This document shows, piece after piece, positions 5,640-11,772 of a DNA stretch of 12,020 bases; the stretch's first letter is position 1; each line of letters opens with the position of its first letter. The notes under the pieces were generated by a model. It had not been told where the DNA came from. It ran no database searches and was given only the letters and a program-made list of their open reading frames with translations. The position numbers were made by a program, and so were the translations under genes. This DNA is from DASZZX01 sp036260415 (GTDB lineage: Bacteria; Actinomycetota; Nitriliruptoria; Nitriliruptorales; JAHWKO01): the NCBI GenBank assembly GCA_036260415.1, contig DASZZX010000268.1:1-12020 (forward strand). The letters run 5' to 3'.

Positions 5640-6674
5640 TCACTCCGCCAGCGACAGTCCCAGCTCCGTGAGCTTCTCCTTCACCTCGTCGACCGACTTC
5701 TGGCCGAAGTTGCGGATGTCGAGCAGGTCGTTCTCCGTCTTGCTGAGCAGCTCACCGACCGTGCCGACACCCTCGCGCTTCAAGCAGTTGTACGAGCGCA
5801 CCGACAGGTCGAGGTCCTCGATCGGCATCATGAGGTCCGGCGAGAGCGCTTCGAACGCCTCCTCCGGCGACACCACGATGCCACCCGGACCGGACGTCTC
5901 GAACTGGGCGAACTGCTCGAACAGGACCTTCAAGGTCTCACCGGCGGAGGACAGCGCCTGCGCGGGAGTGACCGACCCGTTGGTCTCGATGTCGAGCACC
6001 AGCCGGTCGTAGTTGGTCATCTGCTCGACCCGTGTGGACTCCACGCGGTACGCCACCCGGCGCACCGGGCTGAACACCGAGTCGATCGGGATGACGCCGA
6101 TCGGCTCGGTGCCGCGCTTGTTCTCGTCGGCGGTCCGGTAGCCGCGGCCCCGTTGCACGCTGAGGTACATCTCGAGGTGGCCGTTCGCGTTCAGGGTCGC
6201 GATGTGCAGTCCCTCGTTGACCACCTCGACCTGTGACGGCGCGAAGATGTTCTCTGCGGTCAGCACGCCCGGCCCGTCGCCGCCGAGGAAGATCTCGATC
6301 GGCTCGTCGGAGCTCGAGCGGACCACCAGATCCTTGATGTTCAGGATGATGTCGGTCACGTCCTCCTTGACCCCCTCGATGGAGTCGAACTCGTGGAGGA
6401 CCTGGCCGCCGTCACCACCGGCGGACTCGGCCGCGGTGAAGCGGATGCTGGTCACCGCGGCGCCGGGGATCGACGCCAGGAGGGTGCGTCGCAGCGAGTT
6501 GCCGAGGGTGTAGCCGAAACCCGGCTCGAGCGGCTCCACGGTGAACCGTGAACGGGTGCCCTCGTCGACGACCTCCTCTCGGAGACGGGGTCGGTAGGCG
6601 ACGAACGGCGAGCCGCCAGCGGTCTGCCCCAGCGAGATCTCGCCGTCTCCTGTGTAGAAATCGAAGTCCGACAC
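5640..6674 (-). CDS. rpoA: DNA-directed RNA polymerase alpha subunit
   Basis: RpoA dimerises to nucleate RNA polymerase assembly and contacts promoter UP elements and activators. It has 344 residues. The start is GTG at 6674, with AAGGGA (6683-6688) 8 nt upstream. The N-terminal assembly domain has FTVEPLEPGFGYTLGNSLRR (44-63), VKEDVTDIILNIK (102-114), QRGRGY (174-179) and ESTRVEQMTNYDRLVLDIET (212-231). The C-terminal domain starts near 282 and keeps the DNA-binding determinant VRSYNCLK (292-299; Arg293 equals E. coli Arg265) and RNFGQKS (321-327). Two oddities stand out. About 22 residues precede the usual RPxLxEEV opening, and about 10 residues (near 80-91, TAAESAGGDGGQ) are inserted before VLHEF. 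Unlike mycobacterial alpha it stops right after LGLSL and lacks the acidic tail. The gene sits between rpsD and rplQ, its classic place. Confidence 0.98.
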   Translation of the reverse strand: MSDFDFYTGDGEISLGQTAGGSPFVAYRPRLREEVVDEGTRSRFTVEPLEPGFGYTLGNSLRRTLLASIPGAAVTSIRFTAAESAGGDGGQVLHEFDSIEGVKEDVTDIILNIKDLVVRSSSDEPIEIFLGGDGPGVLTAENIFAPSQVEVVNEGLHIATLNANGHLEMYLSVQRGRGYRTADENKRGTEPIGVIPIDSVFSPVRRVAYRVESTRVEQMTNYDRLVLDIETNGSVTPAQALSSAGETLKVLFEQFAQFETSGPGGIVVSPEEAFEALSPDLMMPIEDLDLSVRSYNCLKREGVGTVGELLSKTENDLLDIRNFGQKSVDEVKEKLTELGLSLAE

Positions 6675-6735
6675 TCTGTTGTTCCCTTCGTGTCCTGGCG
6701 TGGTCGCGGCGCGCGGTCGGTACCGCCGCGTACAT

Positions 6736-6763
6736 CCAGCCGGTCATCGACCGCTCCGGCTGG
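6736..6763 (-). other. Inverted repeat in the rpsD-rpoA gap with alternative hairpins
   Basis: Perfect 8-nt arms CCAGCCGG (6736-6743) and CCGGCTGG (6756-6763) enclose 12 nt. A second, mutually exclusive hairpin, CGGTC-ATC-GACCG (6741-6753), overlaps the first arm. It lies 9 nt after the rpsD stop and about 60 nt before the rpoA start. No U-tract follows, so it may tune read-through or rpoA translation rather than terminate. Confidence 0.4.
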
Positions 6764-6772
6764 TTCAGGCCG

Positions 6773-7399
6773 TCACTTCGAGTACAGCTCCACGATCAGC
6801 TGCTCCTGGACCGGCACGTCGATCATGCGCCGTTCCGGGTCGCCCACGACCTCGATGCGACGGGCGTCCGGGTCCGTGCGCAGCCACTCGGGCACCGGGT
6901 GGCGACCGAAGATCTCGAGCGCGCCGATCAGCGGGGTGATGCTGCGCGACTGCTCGCGGAACTGCACCACGTCACCCTGGCGCACGCGGTACGAGGGGAT
7001 GCTGACGGTGCGGCCGTTGACGCTCACGTGCCGGTGACGGACCAGCTGGCGCGCCTCGTCCCGTGACCGCGCGAGGCCCCCCCGGTACACGACGTTGTCG
7101 AGACGTAGCTCGAGCAGCTTCAGCAGGTTCTCGCCGGTCAGGCCCTGCATCCGCGTGGCGGCCTGGTAGTAGTTGCGGAACTGGCGTTCCAGCACGCCGT
7201 AGACGCGACGGGCCTTCTGCTTCTCCCGCAGCTGCAGCAGGTACTCGCTCTCCTTGATCCTGCCACGGCCGTGCTCGCCCGGTGGGTACGGGCGCAGCTC
7301 GACCGGACACTTCGGCGAGTCACATTTGGTGCCCTTCAGGTACAGCTTCTGCCGCTCGCGGCGGCAGAGCTTGCAGTCGGGACCGGTGTACCGAGCCAT
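6773..7399 (-). CDS. rpsD: 30S ribosomal protein S4, zinc-binding form
   Basis: S4 is a primary 16S rRNA binder that starts 30S assembly and helps keep decoding accurate. It has 208 residues, normal length. The start ATG at 7399 gives MARYTGPDCKLCRRERQKLY, typical for the zinc-containing form: Cys9, Cys12, Cys26 and Cys31 make a four-cysteine site. The S4 RNA-binding domain follows: ELRLDNVVYRGGLARSRDEA (96-115) and LVRHRHVSVNGRTVSIPSY (118-136). The gene is 32 nt behind rpsK. Its ribosome site GAGG (7410-7413) is 10 nt before the ATG and falls inside a short inverted repeat. The position within the alpha operon, just before rpoA, matches mycobacteria and many bacteria, but differs from Streptomyces, where rpsD is elsewhere. 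S4 is the autoregulator of this operon in E. coli; whether that holds here is not shown by the sequence. Confidence 0.98.
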   Translation of the reverse strand: MARYTGPDCKLCRRERQKLYLKGTKCDSPKCPVELRPYPPGEHGRGRIKESEYLLQLREKQKARRVYGVLERQFRNYYQAATRMQGLTGENLLKLLELRLDNVVYRGGLARSRDEARQLVRHRHVSVNGRTVSIPSYRVRQGDVVQFREQSRSITPLIGALEIFGRHPVPEWLRTDPDARRIEVVGDPERRMIDVPVQEQLIVELYSK

Positions 7400-7408
7400 G
7401 CGTCAGCG

Positions 7409-7420
7409 ACCTCGTGAGGT
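7409..7420 (-). promoter_or_regulatory. rpsD: Inverted repeat masking the rpsD ribosome site
   Basis: In the mRNA, ACCUC-AC-GAGGU folds the rpsD Shine-Dalgarno GAGG into a small stem, realistically 4 bp with a 4-nt loop. It would slow initiation unless ribosomes arriving from rpsK, whose stop is at 7432-7434, open it. Confidence 0.3.
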
Positions 7421-7431
7421 TGATGGCACCG

Positions 7432-7824
7432 TCACACCCGACGGCGCTTCGGTGGGCGGCACCCGTTGTGCGGAACGGGTGTGATGTCCTTGATCGCAAC
7501 GACCTCAAGCCCCGCCGCGGCGATCGTGCGGATGGCGGTCTCGCGTCCCGCGCCGGGGCCCTTGACGTAGACGTCCACCTTGCGCACACCGTGGTCGTAG
7601 GCGGCCCGTGCCGCCTGCTCCGCGGCGAGTTGCGAGGCGAACGGCGTCGACTTGCGGCTGCCCTTGAAGCCGGCGTTCCCACCGGAGCTCCAGGCGATCA
7701 CGTTCCCCTGCGGGTCGGAGAACGTGATGATGGTGTTGTTGAAGCTCGACTTGATGTGGACGTGGGCGTGCGCGACGTTCTTGCGTTCGCGCTTCTTCGC
7801 GCGGCCCTTCTTGGGGTTGGCCAT
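7432..7824 (-). CDS. rpsK: 30S ribosomal protein S11
   Basis: S11 sits on the platform of the small subunit near the mRNA exit and the E site. It has 130 residues, as expected. The start ATG at 7824 gives MANPKKGRAKKRERKNVAHA, with GGGAG (7832-7836) 7 nt upstream. Diagnostic segments are HVHIKSSFNNTIITFSDPQG (21-40), VIAWSSGGNAGFKGSRKSTP (42-61), VDVYVKGPGAGRETAIRTI (83-101) and the C-terminal ITPVPHNGCRPPKRRRV. The Asn-Gly of HNGCRPP is the site that forms isoaspartate in E. coli S11. The gene lies between rpsM (34 nt) and rpsD (32 nt), and nothing about it is unusual. Confidence 0.98.
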   Translation of the reverse strand: MANPKKGRAKKRERKNVAHAHVHIKSSFNNTIITFSDPQGNVIAWSSGGNAGFKGSRKSTPFASQLAAEQAARAAYDHGVRKVDVYVKGPGAGRETAIRTIAAAGLEVVAIKDITPVPHNGCRPPKRRRV

Positions 7825-7858
7825 GTCCGTGCTCCCGCCCGTTCGTCCCGTGGCTGTC

Positions 7859-8242
7859 TCAGTGCTTGCGCTGGTGCTTGCGGATCCCTCCGACCGCGCG
7901 CCGCGGGCCCTTGCGGGTACGGGCGTTGGTGTGGGTGCGCTGGCCGCGGACCGGCAGGCCGAGGCGGTGGCGGATGCCCTGGTAGCTGCCGATCTCGATC
8001 TTGCGTTTGATGTTGTTCGCGACCTCGCGGCGGAGGTCGCCCTCGACGCGGTAGTTGTTGTCGATGTGGAGGCGGATGCGCTGCACCTCGTCGTCGGTCA
8101 GGTCGCGCACCCGGGTGTTGTGGTCCAGCCCGGCGCCCTCGCAGACCTCCTCGGCGCGTGTGCGTCCGAGCCCGTAGATGTACGTGAGCGCGATCACCAC
8201 CCGCTTGTCGCGGGGCAGGTCCACGCCGGCGATGCGTGCCAT
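7859..8242 (-). CDS. rpsM: 30S ribosomal protein S13
   Basis: S13 is in the head of the small subunit and makes bridges to the large subunit and contacts P-site tRNA. It has 127 residues, normal length. The start ATG at 8242 gives MARIAGVDLPRDKRVVIALT, the standard opening, with a strong GAGGAG (8251-8256) 8 nt upstream. The helix-turn-helix core YIYGLGRTRAEEVCEGAGLD (21-40), the IRLHIDNNYRVEGDLRREV stretch (56-74) and the basic tail GQRTHTNARTRKGPRRAVGG (100-119) are all present. The open frame continues upstream to 8467, but that part overlaps rpmJ and is not S13-like. It follows rpmJ by 38 nt. Confidence 0.98.
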   Translation of the reverse strand: MARIAGVDLPRDKRVVIALTYIYGLGRTRAEEVCEGAGLDHNTRVRDLTDDEVQRIRLHIDNNYRVEGDLRREVANNIKRKIEIGSYQGIRHRLGLPVRGQRTHTNARTRKGPRRAVGGIRKHQRKH

Positions 8243-8280
8243 CCTGTCAGCTCCTCGTCGCGCCGCGGTCGCTCCGCGGG

Positions 8281-8394
8281 CTAGCCCTGCCGCTGCTTGT
8301 GGCGCGGGTTGGTGCAGATCACCATGACCCGGCCCTTGCGGCGGATGATCTTGCAGTTGTCGCAGATCCGTTTCACGGACGGGTGGACCTTCAC
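8281..8394 (-). CDS. rpmJ: 50S ribosomal protein L36, zinc-binding form
   Basis: L36 is the smallest large-subunit protein and helps organise 23S rRNA near the L16 region. It has 37 residues, the exact family length: VKVHPSVKRICDNCK to NPRHKQRQG. The four zinc ligands Cys11, Cys14, Cys27 and His32 are present, so this is the zinc-containing form. The start is GTG at 8394 with a near-perfect AGGAGGGA (8400-8407) 5 nt upstream; the stop is TAG. It lies between infA (106 nt) and rpsM (38 nt), its usual position. It is too small for many gene finders but is certain from its sequence. Confidence 0.98.
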   Translation of the reverse strand: MKVHPSVKRICDNCKIIRRKGRVMVICTNPRHKQRQG

Positions 8395-8500
8395 GCGCGT
8401 CCCTCCTGGACGCCGCCCGGTGCGGTCGTCGGTGTTCCCAATGCGGTCGGCGGGGTGGCCGGGACACGGACGCCGGACGGTCCGCTCGCGCCCCGGTCGG

Positions 8501-8722
8501 CTACTTGTAGCGGTAGGTGATGCGGCCGCGGGTGAGGTCGTAGGGGCTCAGTTCCACGACCACCCGGTCGCCCGGGAGGATCCGGATGTAGTGCATCCGC
8601 ATCTTCCCGGAGATGTGCGCGAGCACCTTGTGCCCGTTGTCGAGCTCGACGCGGAACATGGTGTTCGGCAGCGGTTCGAGGACCGTGCCCTCGACCTGGA
8701 TGGCCTCTTCCTTCTCCGCCAA
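8501..8722 (-). CDS. infA: Translation initiation factor IF-1
   Basis: IF-1 binds the A site of the 30S subunit during initiation. It has a single OB-fold. Starting from TTG at 8722 the protein is 73 residues, the usual actinobacterial length, and opens (M)AEKEEAIQVEGTVLEPLPNT. The conserved core continues with MFRVELDNGHKVLAHISGKM (22-41), HYIRILPGDRVVVELSPYDL (44-63) and the terminal RGRITYRYK. GAGG (8728-8731) is 5 nt upstream of the TTG. An in-frame ATG at 8740 would add MWCEAG but has a poorly placed ribosome site and no family support. TTG starts are inefficient, which might limit IF-1. The gap to map (142 nt) contains a terminator-like hairpin and a possible leader ORF; I saw no clear promoter there. 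Confidence 0.97.
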   Translation of the reverse strand: MAEKEEAIQVEGTVLEPLPNTMFRVELDNGHKVLAHISGKMRMHYIRILPGDRVVVELSPYDLTRGRITYRYK

Positions 8723-8727
8723 GCCTG

Positions 8728-8731
8728 CCTC
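8728..8731 (-). promoter_or_regulatory. infA: Ribosome site deciding the infA TTG start
   Basis: GAGG ends 5 nt before the TTG at 8722, the best spacing for any start in this region. The stop TGA (8730-8732) of a small upstream ORF overlaps it. Confidence 0.5.
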
Positions 8732-8771
8732 ACACCACATCGTCCCGCCGGCGGCCTACCACCACCCGCAT
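8730..8771 (-). CDS. Possible leader ORF before infA
   Basis: A 13-codon frame, MRVVVGRRRDDVV, starts at ATG 8771 or, with better ribosome-site spacing, at GTG 8765 (11 codons). A strong AGGGAGG (8774-8780) is 8 nt upstream of the GTG, and otherwise serves no recognised gene. Its TGA overlaps the infA ribosome site GAGG. This geometry would allow translational coupling into infA from the weak TTG start. It is not a recognised family and may be accidental in GC-rich DNA. Confidence 0.25.
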   Translation of the reverse strand: MRVVVGRRRDDVV

Positions 8772-8834
8772 CTCCTCCCTGCCCCTCCACGCAGCGCACC
8801 GCGGGGCCGCTCGCTCGGGGGACGGAAGGAATTC

Positions 8835-8853
8835 GGCCCCGCCGGGCGGGGCC
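8835..8853 (-). terminator. GC-rich hairpin after map, probable terminator
   Basis: Perfect 8-bp arms GGCCCCGC/GCGGGGCC with a 3-nt loop, 11 nt after the map stop. The RNA continues GAAUUCCUUCC, a weak pyrimidine-rich tail instead of a proper U-tract. It would separate rplO-secY-adk-map from the infA-led block, at least partly. Confidence 0.5.
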
Positions 8854-8864
8854 TCGCGGGCAGG

Positions 8865-9668
8865 CTACCAGCCCTCCTGGATGTCGTCCAACGGCCGTTC
8901 CGGCTCGTCCTCGCGGGCGGTGAGCACCCACGGGCCGTCCTCCGTCACGGCGACGGTGTGCTCCCAGTGGACCGACGGGGCGCCGTCGGCCGTGACCACC
9001 GTCCAGCCGTCCTGCAGGGTGCGGGTCGCAGCGCTCCCAAGGTTGAACATCGGCTCGATGGCGAGCACCCAGCCCGTCGACAGCTTGAGGCCGCGCCCGG
9101 CCGACCCGTAGTTGGGGACGGCTGGGTCCTCGTGCAGCGAGCGGCCGATCCCGTGCCCGACGTACTCGCGGACCACGCCGTAGCCGTACGCGTCGGCGTG
9201 CGCCTGGACGGCGCTGCCGATGTCCCCCAGACGCCGGCCGGCGACCACCTGACGGAGTCCCGCCCACAGTGCCCTGCGGGTGACGACCAGCAGGTCACGC
9301 AGCTCGGGCTTGACGGTGTCCCCACCGCCGACGACCACGGTGATCGCGGAGTCGCCGTGGAAGCCGTCGACGATCGCGCCGCAGTCGATCGACAGCAGGT
9401 CACCTTCGCTGAGGACCGTGCGGCTGGAGGGGATGCCGTGCACGATCTCGTGGTTCACCGACGTACAGAGCGAGGCGGGGAAGCCACGGTAGCCCTTGAA
9501 GGAGGGGGTGGCGCCGTGGCGGCGCATCGCTGACTCGGCGATCCGGTCGAGATCGAGGGTCGTCATCCCCGGTTCGACCTGGCGCATGAGCCGTTCGAGG
9601 GTGCGGGCCACGACCGCGCCGGCGCGCGCCATCTTGTCCAGCTCGCCCGCGGACTTGCGGATGATCAC
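8865..9668 (-). CDS. map: Methionine aminopeptidase, type I
   Basis: This metalloprotease removes the initiator Met from new proteins at the ribosome. It has 267 residues. The pita-bread fold keeps all ligands: Asp95 (SIDCG), Asp106 (GDSA), His172 (GHGIG), Glu205 (AIEPMF) and Glu236 (HWEHTV); the substrate-side His77 is in VHGIP. The NHEIVHGIP segment (72-80) is classic type I. It has no N-terminal zinc-finger or SH3-binding extension. The start GTG at 9668 (VIIRKSAGELDKMARAG) overlaps the adk stop in GTGA (9665-9668), so its translation is probably coupled to adk. The adk-map-infA order is common to actinobacteria and Firmicutes. A hairpin follows the TAG stop. Confidence 0.97.
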   Translation of the reverse strand: MIIRKSAGELDKMARAGAVVARTLERLMRQVEPGMTTLDLDRIAESAMRRHGATPSFKGYRGFPASLCTSVNHEIVHGIPSSRTVLSEGDLLSIDCGAIVDGFHGDSAITVVVGGGDTVKPELRDLLVVTRRALWAGLRQVVAGRRLGDIGSAVQAHADAYGYGVVREYVGHGIGRSLHEDPAVPNYGSAGRGLKLSTGWVLAIEPMFNLGSAATRTLQDGWTVVTADGAPSVHWEHTVAVTEDGPWVLTAREDEPERPLDDIQEGW

Positions 9669-10345
9669 GGCCGGCCCCGGTCGTCGTCGTCCGGCGGTTC
9701 GACGTAGTCTGCCAGCACGCCGAGAGCTCGCTTGGTGACCTCCTCGACTGCTCCGACGGCCTCCACGTCGCGCAGAAGCCCCCGTTGCCAGTAGAAGAAC
9801 TCGAGCGGCTCGGTCTGACGGTGGTAGACGAGCAGCCTGTTGCGGACCACCTCCTCGCGGTCGTCATCGCGTTGCAGGAGCTCGCCGCCGCAGGCGCAGG
9901 CGTCGTCGGGCGGAGGGTTGTACTCGACGTGGTAGGTCTCACCGCACTCGCTGCAGACCCGGCGTCCGGTGATGCGCCGGACGATCTCCTCCGCGTCCAG
10001 CGAGAAGCGCAGCACGCAGTTCAGTGGCCGCGCCAGCTCGGCCAGAAGCTCCTCGAGGGCCTGGGCCTGCGGAACCGTGCGCGGGAAGCCGTCGAGGATG
10101 AAGCCGGGGGCCGCGTCCGCCTCCTGGATGCGCTCGGACACCATGCCCACCACGATGTCGTCGGGGACCAGCTCACCGGCCTCCATGTACTCCTTGGCCT
10201 TGCGGCCCAGCTCGGTCCCTCCCTTGACGTTGGCGCGGAAGATGTCCCCGGTGGCGATGTGGGGGACGCGGTACGTGTCGGCGATGTGCTTGGCCTGGGT
10301 CCCCTTACCCGCGCCGGGCGGCCCCAGCAGGATCACACGCAGCAC
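9665..10345 (-). CDS. adk: Adenylate kinase, long form with zinc-type LID
   Basis: Adk interconverts ATP plus AMP with two ADP and balances adenylate pools. From GTG at 10345 it has 226 residues, beginning VLRVILLGPPGAGKGTQAKH; the P-loop is GPPGAGKGT (8-16). AMP-site motifs are ATGDIFR (31-37) and LDGFPR (84-89). The LID (about 123-165) is the long kind, with Cys131, Cys134, Cys150 and Cys152 in place of the usual CxxC...CxxC, so the second knuckle is CxC. Mycobacterial and streptomycete enzymes usually lack such a knuckle or differ here. AGAAGG (10358-10363) is 12 nt before this start. An in-frame GTG at 10384, with GGGGAAGG 9 nt upstream, would add 13 residues without family support. The C-terminus is an acidic PPDDDDRGRP. 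It overlaps map by 4 nt. Confidence 0.96.
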   Translation of the reverse strand: MLRVILLGPPGAGKGTQAKHIADTYRVPHIATGDIFRANVKGGTELGRKAKEYMEAGELVPDDIVVGMVSERIQEADAAPGFILDGFPRTVPQAQALEELLAELARPLNCVLRFSLDAEEIVRRITGRRVCSECGETYHVEYNPPPDDACACGGELLQRDDDREEVVRNRLLVYHRQTEPLEFFYWQRGLLRDVEAVGAVEEVTKRALGVLADYVEPPDDDDRGRP

Positions 10346-10357
10346 GCCCTGGTCCAG

Positions 10358-10363
10358 CCTTCT
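10358..10363 (-). promoter_or_regulatory. adk: Ribosome site for the preferred adk start
   Basis: AGAAGG lies 12 nt before GTG 10345. Its AAGG pairs further along the anti-Shine-Dalgarno, so the effective spacing is acceptable. The rival site GGGGAAGG (10394-10401) lies 9 nt before GTG 10384. Confidence 0.35.
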
Positions 10364-10380
10364 GACACCGCTCGACCCGG

Positions 10381-10431
10381 TCACGCGCGCGAGCCTTCCC
10401 CGGGGGGTGCGAGCGAACTCGGGGTCGTCAT
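10381..10431 (-). CDS. Possible 16-codon linker ORF between secY and adk
   Basis: The frame MTTPSSLAPPGEGSRA starts at an ATGA overlapping the secY stop and ends at a GTGA overlapping the alternative adk start at 10384. It has no ribosome site of its own apart from reinitiation. It might only carry ribosomes from secY to adk, or be chance. Confidence 0.2.
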   Translation of the reverse strand: MTTPSSLAPPGEGSRA

Positions 10432-11708
10432 GCCAGGAAGCCCTCGTAGTGCCGCTGGAGCAGTTGGCTCTCGATCTGCTTCATGGTCTCGAGCGCGACC
10501 CCGACGACGATCAGCAGGGAGATCCCGCCGAGCGGCACGGCCTGGACGTTGGCGAGCGCCAGGGCGACGAAGGGGATCACGGCGACCGTCGTCAGGTACA
10601 GCGAACCGGGCAGCGTGAGACGGGTGAGCACCCGGTCGAGGTACTCGGCGGTCTGGCGCCCCGGCCGGATGCCCGGGATGAACCCCCCGTAGCGCTTGAT
10701 GTTGTCGGACACCTCGATGGGGTTGAAGGCGATCGCCGTGTAGAAGTAGGTGAAGAAGATGTTGAGCACGGCGAAGGTCGCGATGTACACGAAGCTCGCT
10801 GGGTTGGCGAGGTGACGCTGGTTGAACTCCACCAGCGGCTGCCAGGTGCTGATCGAGGCGGCGAGGGTGGGCAAGTACAGCAGCGACGACGCGAAGATGA
10901 TCGGGATGACCCCTGCCTGGTTGACCTTCAGCGGGATGTAGGTGCTCTGCCCCCCGTACACCCGGCGGCCGACCTGTCGCCTGGCGTACTGGACGGGGAC
11001 GCGCCGCTGGCCCTGCTCCATGAACACGATCGCCACGGTCAGGAACGCGCCGAGCAGGAGCACCATGCTGAAGGCCTCGGCCCCGTTGGTCGACAGCACC
11101 TGACCGAACTGGGCGGGGAACACGGCGATGATCGAGACGTAGATCAACAGCGACATGCCGTTGCCGACCCCGCGCTGGGTGATGAGCTCACCGAGCCACA
11201 TGATGAACGCGGTGCCGGCGGTGAGCGTGAGGATGATCAGGGCAATGGTCCAGCCGGTCGCCTGGGGCAGTACGTTCACGCCGAACAGGGTCTCGTTGCG
11301 GGCCAGAACGGTCAGGCCGCTGGACTGCAGCAGGGCCAACATGACCGTCACGTAGCGGGTCCACTGGGTGATGCGGCGGCGACCCTGCTCGCCCTCCTGC
11401 TGCCACCGCTCGAGCCGTGGGATGACCACCGTCAGCAGCTGCATGATGATGCTGGCGGTGATGTACGGCATGATCCCGAGCGCGAACACCGCCATCTGGG
11501 TGAGGGCGCCGCCCGAGAAGAGGTTGATCAGGTCGCGGATCCCGCCGCCTCCCTCGCCGGCGGCGGACCGCAGCCGCTCGAAGTCGGCGCCGGGGACGGG
11601 TATCCAGGAACCGAACCGGTAGACGCCGATGATCAGCAGGGTGAACAGGATCTTGCGCCGCAGGTCAGGGACCTTGAAGGCGTTGACGAACGCTCGGAGC
11701 ATCTTCAC
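10428..11708 (-). CDS. secY: Protein translocase subunit SecY
   Basis: SecY is the channel of the SecYEG translocon in the plasma membrane. It has 426 residues and the expected ten hydrophobic helices, beginning at about 19-34 (KILFTLLIIGVYRFG) and ending near 395-406. The N-terminal FKVPDLRRKI (11-20), the plug region after FSGGALTQMAVFALGIMPYI (64-83), ASIIMQLL (85-92), and the ribosome- and SecA-contacting loops with PVQYARRQVGRR (238-249) and GIRPGRQTAEYL (346-357) are conserved. The start is taken as GTG 11708 (MKMLRAF); ATG 11702, two codons later, fits the family just as well, and neither has a strong ribosome site. It lies 64 nt after rplO, as in the spc operon, and its TGA overlaps an ATG in ATGA. 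Confidence 0.97.
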   Translation of the reverse strand: MKMLRAFVNAFKVPDLRRKILFTLLIIGVYRFGSWIPVPGADFERLRSAAGEGGGGIRDLINLFSGGALTQMAVFALGIMPYITASIIMQLLTVVIPRLERWQQEGEQGRRRITQWTRYVTVMLALLQSSGLTVLARNETLFGVNVLPQATGWTIALIILTLTAGTAFIMWLGELITQRGVGNGMSLLIYVSIIAVFPAQFGQVLSTNGAEAFSMVLLLGAFLTVAIVFMEQGQRRVPVQYARRQVGRRVYGGQSTYIPLKVNQAGVIPIIFASSLLYLPTLAASISTWQPLVEFNQRHLANPASFVYIATFAVLNIFFTYFYTAIAFNPIEVSDNIKRYGGFIPGIRPGRQTAEYLDRVLTRLTLPGSLYLTTVAVIPFVALALANVQAVPLGGISLLIVVGVALETMKQIESQLLQRHYEGFLA

Positions 11709-11772
11709 GGTGCGTGCCCGTTCGGTCGCTGGCGGGGCCCGGTGGCGTGCGGGCTGCCGCGGCCCACGAAGC

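Noticed and set aside
3241..6012. Plus-strand open frame of 923 codons
   Set aside because: It runs antisense through S9, L13, TruA, L17 and part of RpoA, all certain genes, and its product is low-complexity Arg/Gly/Val-rich text. Long antisense frames are expected opposite GC-rich genes with G/C third positions.
5631..6767. Attachment-site-like 12-mer repeat CCGGCTGGTTCA at 5631 and 6756
   Set aside because: It flanks only rpoA, with no integrase or foreign genes, and a 12-mer in GC-rich DNA is weak evidence.
8243..8467. Longer N-terminus for S13 in the same frame
   Set aside because: It overlaps rpmJ and the S13 family starts at MARIAGVDLP.
8723..8740. ATG start for infA adding MWCEAG
   Set aside because: The ribosome site is poorly placed and the 73-residue TTG form matches the family length.
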